In this document: piece by piece, positions 9,325 through 19,352 of the stretch
Position numbering within the stretch: position 1 is the stretch's first letter
Layout: the number at the start of each line of letters is the position of its first letter
Assembly (NCBI GenBank): GCA_023259375.1
Contig: JAHFQC010000008.1
Coordinates: forward strand, 27,388-91,387
DNA: 64,000 bases
Direction of reading: 5' to 3'
Origin: Alphaproteobacteria bacterium
Lineage (GTDB): Bacteria > Pseudomonadota > Alphaproteobacteria > Micropepsales > Micropepsaceae
Notes under the pieces: generated by a model
Database searches by the model: none
What the model saw: only the letters and a program-made list of their open reading frames with translations
What the model was told of the DNA's origin: nothing
Position numbers and translations under genes: made by a program

Positions 9325-9960
9325 TTACTGGCTCGCCCAGATGATCCGATGAATGAACGCGATTTCGCTCAAGGCGAAGCTGCGGTCTTCGTAGGCCGGG
9401 TTCAGCGATTTCAAATCGACGCGCTGCGCCGTCAGGCGCGACAGCTGCTTGGCCAGGACTTCGCCCGCCAGCGTCTTCACCACCACGCGATCGCCGCGGC
9501 GCGGCGGGGCGGCGGGGGAGACGATGATGCGGTCGCCGTCGCGATAGACCGGCTGCATGGAGTCGCCGGTCACTTCCAAAGCATAGGCGCGTTCGTCGCC
9601 GACATCGGGGAACGGGATTTCGTCCCAGCCGCTGCCGGCCGGAAAGCCGGCATCATCGAAGAAGCCGCGGCTGCCCGCCTGAGCCATGCCGACGAGCGGC
9701 ACCAGCCGCATCGGGCCGCGGTCGCCGACGTCCCCGCCGACCAAAGCGACGAACTCGTCGAGGCTGGCGCCGGTGGCGGCCAGGATCTTCGAGATGCTCT
9801 CGGTCGAAGGCCAGCGCAGCTTGCCGTTCGGCATACCGCGTTTGGATTTGTTGAAGGTGGTGGGATCGAGACCCGCCTGCTTGGCCAGCCCGGAGGCCGA
9901 CAGCTTGTTCTTTGCGGCCAGCGCGTCGATCGCATTCCAGATTTGTTTGTGCGTCAGCAT
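9325..9960 (-). CDS. HTH / S24 (LexA/CI-like) repressor
   Basis: N-terminal HTH (LSASGLAKQAGLDPTTFNKSKRG), C-terminal S24 features (GDSMQPVYRDGDRIIVSP, GDRVVVKTLAGEVLAKQL). Confidence 0.85.
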   Translation of the reverse strand: MLTHKQIWNAIDALAAKNKLSASGLAKQAGLDPTTFNKSKRGMPNGKLRWPSTESISKILAATGASLDEFVALVGGDVGDRGPMRLVPLVGMAQAGSRGFFDDAGFPAGSGWDEIPFPDVGDERAYALEVTGDSMQPVYRDGDRIIVSPAAPPRRGDRVVVKTLAGEVLAKQLSRLTAQRVDLKSLNPAYEDRSFALSEIAFIHRIIWASQ

Positions 9961-10148
9961 GCGAAATCCCTTGGACAGTTCCTAAATGGGCCAAAACGCA
10001 GCTTGCGCAAGAGCGCGCCCGTGGTCGATTAAGCCAAGTCGGCTACTGCCGATCACCGGTATAAGAAGTACGTCCCTGTATTGGTTAATCTTCCTATGCT
10101 CGGTGTCCTAATAGGAATTACCACTTTAAGGCGCAAGGAGTCCAGGGG

Positions 10149-11207
10149 ATGTCGCTCATCGATTGGGGAATGGACGTGGCGGTCGCCGCCATCCGCCTCC
10201 TGCCGCCCGAAACCGCCCACCATGTGACGGTCGAGTTGATGGCGCGGTTCGGCTTTTTCCTGCCCGGACCGGCCAAGGACGACCCGCGCCTGAAGGTGTC
10301 GGTGCTGGGGCTCGATTTCCCCAATCCGCTGGGGCTGGCGGCCGGGTTCGACAAAGACTGCCGCGCCTACAAGGGCATGCTCAAGCTCGGCCTCGGCCAC
10401 GTCGAGAGCGGCACCGTCACCCCGCTGCCGCAGCCGGGCAATCCGCAGCCGCGCATGTACCGCCTGCCTGAGGACGGGGCGATCATCAATCGTATGGGCT
10501 TCAACAATCAGGGCATCGAGGCCGCCGCCGCGCGTCTGGCCCGCAGGCGGGGGAGGGGGATCGTCGCCATCAATATCGGCGCCAACAAGACCTCGACCGA
10601 CCGCATCGCGGATTACCGTAAGGGTTTCGACAAACTGGCGCCGTTGGCCGACTTCGTCGTCGCCAATGTGTCCTCGCCCAACACGCCGGGCCTGCGCGGC
10701 CTGCAGGGCAAGGACGAGTTGACGGCTCTGTTGGCGACGCTGGTCGAGGCGCGCGGCAGCGGCAAGAAGCCGATCCTGCTCAAGATTGCGCCCGATCTCG
10801 ATGAACACGCGCTCGACGACATCGCCGCCGTGGTGCTGGCGAGCGGCATCGACGGCATGGTCGTGACCAACACCACGATCGACCGTCCGGCGACGCTGCA
10901 GAGCCGCTACGCCGCGGAGACCGGCGGTTTGTCGGGCAAGCCGCTGATGGAGCCGTCGACCCGCGTGCTGGCCGAAGTGCGCCGCCGGGTGGGCTCGAAG
11001 CTGGTGCTGGTCGGCGTCGGCGGGGTGACGACCGGCGAGGCCGCCTATCGCAAGATCCGCGCCGGCGCGAGCCTGGTGCAGATCTATACCGCGATGGTGT
11101 TCAACGGCGGCAGTCTCGTTCCCAAGATCAAGTGCGACCTCCTCAAGTGCCTCGAACGCGACGGCTTTGCGTCCGTAACCGATGCCGTGGGCGCGGATGT
11201 GAAGTAG
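10149..11207 (+). CDS. pyrD: Quinone-dependent dihydroorotate dehydrogenase (class 2)
   Basis: LGLDFPNPLGLAAGFDKD, NRMGFNNQG, VANVSSPNTPGLRGLQ, VGVGGVTTGEAAYRKIRAGASLVQIYTAMVF. Confidence 0.95.
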   Translation: MSLIDWGMDVAVAAIRLLPPETAHHVTVELMARFGFFLPGPAKDDPRLKVSVLGLDFPNPLGLAAGFDKDCRAYKGMLKLGLGHVESGTVTPLPQPGNPQPRMYRLPEDGAIINRMGFNNQGIEAAAARLARRRGRGIVAINIGANKTSTDRIADYRKGFDKLAPLADFVVANVSSPNTPGLRGLQGKDELTALLATLVEARGSGKKPILLKIAPDLDEHALDDIAAVVLASGIDGMVVTNTTIDRPATLQSRYAAETGGLSGKPLMEPSTRVLAEVRRRVGSKLVLVGVGGVTTGEAAYRKIRAGASLVQIYTAMVFNGGSLVPKIKCDLLKCLERDGFASVTDAVGADVK

Positions 11208-11387
11208 AGCGCTTTCAGGAGCCGATAGCGCTAGCGTATTCGGCGGGAACCGGTTTTCCGTACGAAAGCGCGCCAATTAAAGAATCTCGCGCCCAATCGT
11301 TTGGCGATCTGCCTTTTCGCTGGGCATTCACCGTCCGCTGCGGCGCGTTAAACGCTGTTGAAATCGGGGCTATTTGGCACGGAATAA

Positions 11388-11837
11388 TTGGTGCAGGATG
11401 GTGCTCGAAAAGCGTCGCGGGGGATGACGGCGATGGGGTGGGGTGTAGTGTGGCAGGCGGTGTGGACGGCGTTCGGCGCCGAGGCCGTCGAGGTTCGGCT
11501 TCTTGTCATTGTCCTGGCAGCGTTCAGTGTACTGATGATCATGATCGGCTTGCGCCATGCCTTCCGGCCGGCCGGACCCCGGCGCGATGAGCCTGTTCCC
11601 GAAATGCCGCGCCGCGTCTTCGCCGCCATGCCGCCGCAACCGGTCGCGCCAGCCGTTGCGCAGCCTGCGCCGCAACCGGTGCCACAACCGCTTCGGGTCC
11701 GCGTTCCCGTTCTGCGGGTGAAACGAAAGTCGGCGAAGCGTATCAACCGTCACCGCGCTTTGCGGCCTCAGATTCACCATGCCGGGAAACCGCAGGAAGC
11801 CGACGCGCCGTATTCCCCGCTGCCTCGGCGGTTCTAG
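11388..11837 (+). CDS. Hypothetical protein, one TM segment and Pro/Arg-rich tail
   Basis: ORF with hydrophobic segment LLVIVLAAFSVLMIMIGL followed by PQPVAPAVAQPAPQPVPQP. Confidence 0.35.
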   Translation: MVQDGARKASRGMTAMGWGVVWQAVWTAFGAEAVEVRLLVIVLAAFSVLMIMIGLRHAFRPAGPRRDEPVPEMPRRVFAAMPPQPVAPAVAQPAPQPVPQPLRVRVPVLRVKRKSAKRINRHRALRPQIHHAGKPQEADAPYSPLPRRF

Positions 11838-11878
11838 AAAATCTGCTATACTCGCCGCCTCTGGGGTTGGGGGTTATC

Positions 11879-12271
11879 ATGGCGGAAGATTTCGGCCGGC
11901 TGATGCTGCGTCTTGGCATCGGCGGCATGATGCTGTTCCACGGCGTGCACAAGCTGTTCAACGGGCTTGATCCGGTCGCGGCAATGCTTGCGTCGCACAA
12001 GCTTCCCGATGCGCTCGCCTATGCCGTCTATTTCGGCGAGATTGTCGGACCGCTTCTGGTGGTATTGGGGCTGTTCGCGCGGGTCGGCGCCTTCCTGATC
12101 GCAGCCGAAGTGGCGGCGCTGGTGGCGCTGGGCGGAGCCGCCCAGTTGATCGCAGTCACGCCGGATGGCGGCTATGCGCTCGAGCTTGAAACGCTGTACC
12201 TGACGGGCGCGCTGGCGATCCTGTTCCTCGGCCCCGGCAAGCTCGCGATCGCCAAAGGCCGCTTCCAGTAG
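11879..12271 (+). CDS. DoxX family membrane protein
   Basis: RLMLRLGIGGMMLFHGVHKLFNG...YAVYFGEIVGPLLVVLGLFARVGAFLIA. Confidence 0.88.
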   Translation: MAEDFGRLMLRLGIGGMMLFHGVHKLFNGLDPVAAMLASHKLPDALAYAVYFGEIVGPLLVVLGLFARVGAFLIAAEVAALVALGGAAQLIAVTPDGGYALELETLYLTGALAILFLGPGKLAIAKGRFQ

Positions 12272-12496
12272 GGGATTCGCAAAAAATATTTTTGCACCCG
12301 CAATGGTCGTGCACGTCCGAATTGCACATGAGAATGATAGCTATGTGCTTTTTAATAAAGCAATAATTGGACTGAACTGGCGCGATTCCAGCACGTTTTG
12401 CTGCCGAAAAGTTCCCCGAAAACCTGCCCCTTCGGAAATTGACGAGGAGTCGTCACAGGTTAAAGTGCGACATTATGGACAGGAGGGACCGGTCCG

Positions 12497-13183
12497 ATGG
12501 ACAGCGCACCGATGAAAAATGAACTGGCCCGAGCCGCCGCATCCGGCAAGCGGGAACAGACCAAGATCTTGAATCGCCAGCTTATTTTGAATGCGGCTCG
12601 GCAGGTTTTTGCCGAACTCGGCTATGGCGCCGCCACGGTGCGCGACATTATTCGGGCGACACCGCTGGCGTCAGGAACTTTCTACAACTACTTCAAGTCG
12701 AAGGAAGAAGTGTACCAGGCCATTCGCGATGAAGTCGCACTCGCGATTCGCCCACGTCTACATGACGAGAGGATGAAAGCCTCCTCTGTGGAGGAGTTCA
12801 TCTCCTGCACCTTCCGCACTTTCTTCGAATACGTCGCCGACGACCGGATGAATTTCCGCACCATCCGGCATGCCGCCGACAACACGCGCGTGCGCATGGA
12901 CACGCCGGAAGTGATCGCCGGCTTCGAAGAATTGCGCGAAGACATCGAGCGCGCCATTTCCAAGAGTCTATTCCCGCCGGTCGATCCCGATCTGTTGATG
13001 GCCGCGATCGTAGGCGTCGCCTTCGAGGTCTCCGACCGCATGCTGAAGACCAATCCGCACGAGCCCAAGATCGCTGCCGATTTCGCCACGGCGCTGTTCC
13101 TCGGCGGCGTCCGCGCTCTGCCGGAGATGCAGCATCACGAACCGAGCGAAAGCACCGGCGAACTCAAGTCCGACGCGGCATAA
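12497..13183 (+). CDS. TetR/AcrR family transcriptional regulator
   Basis: ILNAARQVFAELGYGAATVRDIIRATPLASGTFYNYFKSKEEVYQAI HTH. Confidence 0.9.
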   Translation: MDSAPMKNELARAAASGKREQTKILNRQLILNAARQVFAELGYGAATVRDIIRATPLASGTFYNYFKSKEEVYQAIRDEVALAIRPRLHDERMKASSVEEFISCTFRTFFEYVADDRMNFRTIRHAADNTRVRMDTPEVIAGFEELREDIERAISKSLFPPVDPDLLMAAIVGVAFEVSDRMLKTNPHEPKIAADFATALFLGGVRALPEMQHHEPSESTGELKSDAA

Positions 13184-13192
13184 GCCCATTCC

Positions 13193-13278
13193 GTCATGGC
13201 CGGGCTTGACCCGGCCATCCGCGGTGGAGCCGCACAATCGCACAGAACTGGATGGCCGGCTCGAAGGCCGGCCATGAC
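13193..13278. repeat. Palindromic intergenic repeat, TCATGGCCGGGC family
   Basis: cgtcatggccgggcttgacccggccatcc ... ggatggccggctcgaaggccggccatgacg; second copy at 44894. Confidence 0.75.
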
Positions 13279-13300
13279 GAAGAAAGAAACGGGCTGAACG

Positions 13301-14407
13301 CTATTCGTTCAGCTTATCCAGCGCTTTCAAAATCGCGTCGGTCATGCCTTTGGTGCCGACCTTGGTCATGCCGGGCTGCATGATGTCGCCGGTGCGATAG
13401 CCTTCCGCCAGCACCTGTTCCACCGCCTTGTCGATCAGCACCGCATCGTCGGTGCGGCCGAAGGTGTAACGCAGGCACATGCCGAACGAGAGGATGGTCG
13501 CGATCGGGTTGGCGAGGTCCTTGCCGGCGATATCGGGCGCCGAGCCGTGGATCGGTTCGTAGAAGCCCGGCAGACGGCCATCAGGCAGCCGCGCGCCGAG
13601 CGACGCCGACGGCAGCATGCCGATCGAGCCGGTGAGCTGGGCCGCTTCGTCCGACAGGATGTCGCCGAACAGATTGTCGGTGAGGATGACGTCGAGGGTC
13701 TTCGGCGCCCGCACCAGCTGCATGGCGCAGTTGTCGGCGAGAACGTCGACGAGTTCGACATCGGCAAACTCGGCCGCGTGCACGTGATGCACGACTTCGC
13801 GCCAGAGCACGCCGGTCACCATCACGTTCGACTTCTCGACCGAGGCGACCTTGTTGCCGCGCAACCGGGCGAGTTCGAAAGCGACGCGCGCGATCCGCTC
13901 GACTTCATGGGCGTAATAGATCTGGGTATCGACGGCGCGCTTCTCGCCGGTGGAGAGCGTCACCAGCTCCTTCGGCTGGCCGAAATAGACGCCGCCGGTC
14001 AGCTCGCGCACGATCAGGATATCAAGGCCGGACACGATTTCCGGCTTCAGCGTGGAGGCATCCTTCAGCGCATCGAAGCACAGCGCCGGACGCAGGTTGG
14101 CGAACAGCTTCATGTCGCCGCGCAAACGCAGGAGGCCGCGTTCCGGCTTCTTGTCGAACGGCAGCTTGTCCCACTGCGGACCGCCGACGGCACCGAACAG
14201 CACGGCATCAGAGGCGAGCGCCTTTGCCATCATCGCATCGGTGGCGGGTTCGCCGTGCTTCTCATAGGAAATGCCGCCGACCAGATCCTCCTCGGTGGTG
14301 TAGTCGAACTTGCGGTTCTTACCGAACCAGCCGAGCACGCGCTTCTGCGCGTCCATGATTTCCGGGCCGATGCCGTCGCCGGGCAGGATGAGGAGCTTGT
14401 AGGTCAT
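13301..14407 (-). CDS. leuB: 3-isopropylmalate dehydrogenase
   Basis: [63 protein letters not shown]; start moved to 14407. Confidence 0.95.
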   Translation of the reverse strand: MTYKLLILPGDGIGPEIMDAQKRVLGWFGKNRKFDYTTEEDLVGGISYEKHGEPATDAMMAKALASDAVLFGAVGGPQWDKLPFDKKPERGLLRLRGDMKLFANLRPALCFDALKDASTLKPEIVSGLDILIVRELTGGVYFGQPKELVTLSTGEKRAVDTQIYYAHEVERIARVAFELARLRGNKVASVEKSNVMVTGVLWREVVHHVHAAEFADVELVDVLADNCAMQLVRAPKTLDVILTDNLFGDILSDEAAQLTGSIGMLPSASLGARLPDGRLPGFYEPIHGSAPDIAGKDLANPIATILSFGMCLRYTFGRTDDAVLIDKAVEQVLAEGYRTGDIMQPGMTKVGTKGMTDAILKALDKLNE

Positions 14408-14438
14408 GTCGTGTGTCCCTGAGGGGAAAGAAATTAGC

Positions 14439-14497
14439 ACGCGGAGACGCGGAGCCGCGGAGATACAGTGGCACGATACCGTCGTGTCTCCGCGTGA
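14439..14497. repeat. Inverted repeat between leuD and leuB
   Basis: CACGCGGAGAC (14439-14449) and GTCTCCGCGTG (14487-14497), perfect 11 bp arms; related flanks near 52381 and 52584. Confidence 0.6.
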
Positions 14498-14500
14498 AAT

Positions 14501-15106
14501 TCAAATCCACGGCGCCGAGAGTTTGCGCGCGTCTTCGTAGGAAGAGATCTTCTTCTCCTGGCGCAGCGTGAGCCCGATGTCATCCCAGCCGTTCAAGAGG
14601 CATTGGCGGCGGAAGGGATCGACGTCGAACTTGATCATGCCGCCGTCGGGGCCGGTGATTTCCTGTTTCTCGAGGTCCACCGCGACGATCGAATTGGCGC
14701 CGCGCGAGGCGTCGTCCAAGAGCTTGTCGATCTGTTCCTGCGGCAGGGTGATCGGCAGAATGCCGTTCTTGAAACAGTTGTTGAAAAAGATGTCGGCAAA
14801 CGACGGCGCGATCACGCAGCGGATGCCGAAGTCGAGCAGCGCCCAGGGGGCATGCTCGCGGCTCGAGCCGCAGCCGAAGTTGGCACCGGCGATGAGGATC
14901 TTCGTGTTCCGGTAGGCCGGCTTGTTGAGCACGAAATCCGGATTCTCGCTGCCGTCGGGCCGCGTCCGCATCTCGTGGAACAGCGCTTTGCCGAGGCCGG
15001 TGCGCTTGATGGTCTTGAGGAATTGCTTGGGGATGATCATGTCGGTGTCGACGTTGATCATCGGCAGGGGCGCGGCGACGCCCGAGAGGGTTTTGAAAGC
15101 TTCCAT
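14501..15106 (-). CDS. leuD: 3-isopropylmalate dehydratase small subunit
   Basis: [41 protein letters not shown]. Confidence 0.95.
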   Translation of the reverse strand: MEAFKTLSGVAAPLPMINVDTDMIIPKQFLKTIKRTGLGKALFHEMRTRPDGSENPDFVLNKPAYRNTKILIAGANFGCGSSREHAPWALLDFGIRCVIAPSFADIFFNNCFKNGILPITLPQEQIDKLLDDASRGANSIVAVDLEKQEITGPDGGMIKFDVDPFRRQCLLNGWDDIGLTLRQEKKISSYEDARKLSAPWI

Positions 15107-15286
15107 GGCGGCCGCGTTTTAGCGGCTCAGACCGGACATAACAAGCGTCCAGCCCCGGGCGACACAAACGTGCGCGCCGGCTGCGGGAAAACCGCTCCGT
15201 TTGGTCACATCCAAGGCGGCACTGAGTGCGGAACCGGTTCTGCAGTCTATGGTTATCGAAGCGCGCGGCCGTCGAGGAAAGGGCAC

Positions 15287-15730
15287 ATGGCGAACTCGGG
15301 CGGAATGACCCCAGACATGCTGATCGGCGCGTGGACATTGGTCGCATGGTACGAGACCAGGCCAGACGGCCGGATCGATTATCCGCTCGGCGAGGACGCC
15401 ACCGGAATGATCATCTACACCGCCGACGGACACGTCTCGGCCCAACTGGTGCGCCGCGATATGGGACGGTTTCGCAGCGAGGACTGGCGGCAGGCGGCCG
15501 CGGATGAAAGCTGCGCCGCCTGGAAGGGCTATTTCGGCTATTTCGGCCGCTACACACTGGACACCGAGCGTTCGACGGTCACGCACCACATCGAGGGGAC
15601 GTGGTTTCCCAATCTGCTTGGCACCGATCAGGTCCGCCATTACCAATTCGACGGCACCCGGCTGACATTGGACGCGGAGACCGCCTGGGGCCAAGTCCGC
15701 ATTATTTGGAAGCGTGCACCGGCGGCCTGA
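15287..15730 (+). CDS. Lipocalin-like domain protein
   Basis: LIGAWTLVAWYETRPDGRIDYPLGEDATGMIIYTADGHVSAQLVR. Confidence 0.75.
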   Translation: MANSGGMTPDMLIGAWTLVAWYETRPDGRIDYPLGEDATGMIIYTADGHVSAQLVRRDMGRFRSEDWRQAAADESCAAWKGYFGYFGRYTLDTERSTVTHHIEGTWFPNLLGTDQVRHYQFDGTRLTLDAETAWGQVRIIWKRAPAA

Positions 15731-15860
15731 TACCGCATGAACACGTTCAGGGCGGCTCGATCCGCTGCATGGATGACGGCAAGTTCTATCCGCCGCGTGC
15801 CCGTGCTCCCCTTAGCCCAGGCGGTGCGCTATGCTGATCGCAGACGAGAGGACCTGCGGC

Positions 15861-16172
15861 ATGACCAAAGATGAATTGAGCGCCTGGGCTGAGGCGAACG
15901 GCTGGCAGATGTCCGGCGAACATCTCAGCCTGATGAAGCCGCGCGCGTTCGACACGCCGATCGTCCGCTTGGTGTTGAAGGCCACGGTGGCGAGCCTGGA
16001 AATCAGGAAGCCGAACGGGAAGTGGGAAAAGGTCTCGGGTGCGAGCTATTCGAAGATCGTTCCCGATCCGACCAGTGGTGTTCCCGGAGGCCTTGGCCTC
16101 GACACCATCAACGGCCTGTCGAGCCTGATGGCCGACAACAAAGACCGCCTCGTGTTCGCGAAGTTCAAGTGA
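15861..16172 (+). CDS. Hypothetical protein
   Basis: MTKDELSAWAEANGWQ... 103 aa, plausible start after a purine-rich stretch; no recognised family. Confidence 0.55.
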   Translation: MTKDELSAWAEANGWQMSGEHLSLMKPRAFDTPIVRLVLKATVASLEIRKPNGKWEKVSGASYSKIVPDPTSGVPGGLGLDTINGLSSLMADNKDRLVFAKFK

Positions 16173-16175
16173 AGT

Positions 16176-17051
16176 CTATTGCTTCGCCGACTGGTCCGGC
16201 ACGGCGTTATGAAACTGGGTCAGGTCGACCACGCGCCGGCCTTTGGGATTGAACGACAGGATGTCGACCAGGCGGTGGCGCCACAGGATCTGGTGCGGCT
16301 TGTAGCCGTAGCGGGCGAAGATCGTGGCGGCGAGGGTTTCGTCGGTACCGGACAACAGCACGATCAGTTCGGCCTGCATGGCGGAAAGGCTTTCCGGCGT
16401 CTGGCCGTAGAACGGGCTTTGTTCGTCGATGCGGTGCATCACCGTCCACGACAGCGCGAACAGGGACGAACGCGGCCGCACCAGTTTCAGCTCGCAGAAG
16501 CGGCGCATGACGAGGCCTTCGCGCGTCGTCTGCTGATAGGCGAAGTTGACCGTGACGGTGGCGTCGAGGATCTGGTTGCCGCGCTGGTTGGCGGCGCGGA
16601 ACATCAGGGTCGGCACGCCGTCGAAATCGGTGATCACGGCGATGCGGCTGAACAGTACCCGCGCATGGGGCCGCGAAAAGCGCGAGAACACCACGCCGGT
16701 GATAAGGGCGAGGTTCAAGAGACCGAAGAACGCCTCCGCCACCACGACGATGTTGGCGTAGATGCTTTTCGGGTTCATCACGCTGTAGTTGATCGAGCCG
16801 ATGGTCTGGACGCTGAACAGGAAGGCGTCCCAGAAATTGCCGGGGCGCGCATGCTCGATGCCGTTCGGATCGGCCATATAGGCGAACGCGAACACGACGT
16901 TGATCGAGAAGAAAAACGCCGCCATGCCGAGGAAGAACACGCTCCACGGCACCGTCAGGATCAAGTGATAGAAATCGGTCCAGCGCGACAGGTCCTGGCC
17001 GATGATGACGGCCATGCGCCGCCGGGACTTGAGCCAGGGTGGCTTAGACAT
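16176..17051 (-). CDS. KirBac-type inward rectifier K+ channel homologue with non-canonical selectivity filter
   Basis: Two TM segments and Kir C-terminal domain (FSRFSRPHARVLFSRIAVIT..GVPTLMFRAANQRGNQIL, FALSWTVMHRIDEQSPFYGQTPESL); filter reads TIGSINYSVMNP. Confidence 0.88.
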   Translation of the reverse strand: MSKPPWLKSRRRMAVIIGQDLSRWTDFYHLILTVPWSVFFLGMAAFFFSINVVFAFAYMADPNGIEHARPGNFWDAFLFSVQTIGSINYSVMNPKSIYANIVVVAEAFFGLLNLALITGVVFSRFSRPHARVLFSRIAVITDFDGVPTLMFRAANQRGNQILDATVTVNFAYQQTTREGLVMRRFCELKLVRPRSSLFALSWTVMHRIDEQSPFYGQTPESLSAMQAELIVLLSGTDETLAATIFARYGYKPHQILWRHRLVDILSFNPKGRRVVDLTQFHNAVPDQSAKQ

Positions 17052-17382
17052 CGCGTCCGTGGGCTATGAGATAGGCGAGCCAGCGCGAATCCAGTTCGTG
17101 GCCGAGTTCGTTGAGGTAGTCCCAGCCGTAGAGCCCGGTATCGTGGCCGTCGTCGAACACCAGCCGCACCGCGTAATTGCCGACCGGCTCGATCGCGGTG
17201 ATGGTGACGTTCTGTTTGCCTTCGACGGTCTTCTTTTCCTCCGGCCGGTGGCCTTGCACTTCGGCGCTGGGGGATTCGACGCGCAGGTATTCCGCCGGCA
17301 AGGCAAAGCGCTCGCCGCCATCGAACGTGACCGTCAGGGTGCGCTTGTCGGGTGAAAGCCGGATTTCGGTCGGCCAAGTCAT
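17044..17382 (-). CDS. DUF971 domain protein (gamma-butyrobetaine hydroxylase-like N-terminal domain)
   Basis: [40 protein letters not shown]..., [17 protein letters not shown]. Confidence 0.85.
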   Translation of the reverse strand: MTWPTEIRLSPDKRTLTVTFDGGERFALPAEYLRVESPSAEVQGHRPEEKKTVEGKQNVTITAIEPVGNYAVRLVFDDGHDTGLYGWDYLNELGHELDSRWLAYLIAHGRDV

Positions 17383-17570
17383 CGTTTGTTGCGTTCCTCT
17401 TCCGAAAGCTCGCGCGCTTCGTCGGGCCGCATGATCGGAATGCCGCCGCGGATCGGATAGGCGAGCCCGGCGGCCTTGCTGACGAGCTCCTGGCGCTCGC
17501 GGTCGTAGACCAGCGTCGTCTTGGTCATCGGGCAGACCAGCACATCAAGCAGTTTGGGATCGGGTTCCAT
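17379..17570 (-). CDS. Trm112 family protein
   Basis: [55 protein letters not shown]; start moved to 17570. Confidence 0.85.
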   Translation of the reverse strand: MEPDPKLLDVLVCPMTKTTLVYDRERQELVSKAAGLAYPIRGGIPIMRPDEARELSEEERNKR

Positions 17571-17572
17571 GA

Positions 17573-18226
17573 TCAGTTCAGCGACACCGGCCCTTGCGGT
17601 CCGGCATTGGCCATCTCCAACAGCGCGATCAAGGTGTCGACGCGCTCGGGCCAGCTTGGCGCTTCGAGCAGCGCTTGCTTCTCCGCCGGTTCGAACGGGC
17701 ATAGCATTGCCAGCGCATTGATGAGGGTCTCCGGCGGCGCGCTCATCACGCTTTTCCAGTCGGCCTTGAGATCGCGGCGGGAGAGATAATCCTTCAACGC
17801 GATCAGCAGCCGGTCGCGCGGGAAATCGGCCTCGTCGGGTTCGGCCAGGTCGTCGATGTAGGGCACGTAGTCGGCGATGACGCGCCGGTAGGGCGTTTCG
17901 GTTTTCAATTCCTCGGCCAGCCGGAAGCGGCAGATGCCGGTGAGGGTGATGAGATAGCGCCCGTCCTCGCTCTCGCGAAAGCCGGTGACCCGTCCGACGC
18001 AGCCGATCGCCGACAGGGCCGGCTTCAGCACCTTCTCTTCATTCTCGGTCGGCTGGATCATGCCGATCAGGCGGTCGCCCGCCAATGCTGCGTCGACCAG
18101 CGCCAGATAGCGCGGCTCGAACACGTTGAGCGGCAACTGTCCGCGCGGCAACAGCAGTACGCCCGACAACGGAAAGATGTTCAGTATCGTCGGCAGATCA
18201 TCGTGCGTGTTGTAGGTTCCGGCCAT
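17573..18226 (-). CDS. LON peptidase substrate-binding domain protein
   Basis: [71 protein letters not shown]. Confidence 0.88.
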   Translation of the reverse strand: MAGTYNTHDDLPTILNIFPLSGVLLLPRGQLPLNVFEPRYLALVDAALAGDRLIGMIQPTENEEKVLKPALSAIGCVGRVTGFRESEDGRYLITLTGICRFRLAEELKTETPYRRVIADYVPYIDDLAEPDEADFPRDRLLIALKDYLSRRDLKADWKSVMSAPPETLINALAMLCPFEPAEKQALLEAPSWPERVDTLIALLEMANAGPQGPVSLN

Positions 18227-18230
18227 GGCG

Positions 18231-19160
18231 TCACGAGAATAAAATGGACGACAGCCTGCGCCTTGCGGCGATGGTGCGGTCGTCGGTTGGTCCCATTGCA
18301 TCGAACAAGGTCACGAGCTGCTTGCGCGCCGCTTCTTCGTTCCACTTGCGATCGCGCCGCACGATGTCGAGCAGCTGATCGATCGCACCGTCGCGGTCGC
18401 CGGCGCCTTCCAGCGCCAACGCGAAATCATAGCGCGCCTGATGATCGTTGGGATTGGCGGCGAGTTTGGCTTCGAGCTCGGCGGTCTTGCCGACGGCGGC
18501 CGCGGCCGTTTCGCGCAAGGAAAGCTCGGCGTTCACCGCCCGCACCGCCTCGTCGTTGGCGTGCTCGGGACTGACCAGCGCCAGCGTCTGCTTGGCGCGC
18601 TCGACGTCGCCGCCCTTCAGATAGCAGCGGGCGAGACCCGCCACCGCTTTCGGATTGCCGGGCTCGTCCTGCAGCACGTGGGCATAGGCCTGCGCCGCCT
18701 GGCCGACATCGCCGGCCGCAAACGCCTGATCGGCAATGGCGAGCACTTCGGCCGCATGATCGTGGCCGCCGGCGCCGCCCGCCAAGCCTTCGACGAACTT
18801 CTTGACCTGGGCTTCGGGCAGAACCTCGGCGAAGCCGTCGACCGGCTGGCCGTTCTGGAAGACGTAGACGGTCGGGACCGCCTGAATCCGGAGCTGGCGG
18901 GCGATCTCCATATTCTCGTCGACGTTGACTTTCACCAGCTTGACCGCGCCCTTGGCGGCGGCGACGGCGGCTTCGAGGTGCTTGTCCTGCTCTTTGCTCT
19001 GAGGCGAGCGCGGCGACCAGAAGTCGACAATGACCGGTACTTCGCGGCTGGCTTCCAGCACGTCGGCGGCAAAGGTGTCGATCGTGGCTTCCTTGACGTA
19101 CGGGCTGGCCGGGCCGCCCTTGCCGTCTGTGGGAGTGCCGCCGGAACCGAATAAGACCAT
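18231..19160 (-). CDS. Thioredoxin domain protein with TPR-like C-terminus (CnoX/YbbN-like)
   Basis: VIVDFWSPRSPQSKEQDKHLEAAV...VNVDENMEIARQLRIQAVPTVYVFQNGQPVDGF plus YbbN-like repeats; active-site region SPRSPQS lacks the CXXC pair. Confidence 0.85.
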   Translation of the reverse strand: MVLFGSGGTPTDGKGGPASPYVKEATIDTFAADVLEASREVPVIVDFWSPRSPQSKEQDKHLEAAVAAAKGAVKLVKVNVDENMEIARQLRIQAVPTVYVFQNGQPVDGFAEVLPEAQVKKFVEGLAGGAGGHDHAAEVLAIADQAFAAGDVGQAAQAYAHVLQDEPGNPKAVAGLARCYLKGGDVERAKQTLALVSPEHANDEAVRAVNAELSLRETAAAAVGKTAELEAKLAANPNDHQARYDFALALEGAGDRDGAIDQLLDIVRRDRKWNEEAARKQLVTLFDAMGPTDDRTIAARRRLSSILFS

Positions 19161-19352
19161 GGTCAAGAACCCTGAATTGCTCCCCCCAACATGGGCTTTG
19201 GGCGCCGGAAAGAAAAGAGGGCAAGCACCTGCGGCCGGGGCCGCTTTTCCGAGGGTCCTCGCGGGCGCTGGGCCGCAGGAGGAGGGGCGTTGTATTGTCC
19301 GACAAATATGCGCAAATGGGCGGACTTAAATGAGCAGACTGGGGAGGCGGAC

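Noticed and set aside
9325-9960. S24/HTH repressor as a prophage marker
   Set aside because: No integrase, structural or replication genes nearby; a stand-alone CI/LexA-like regulator is the simpler call.
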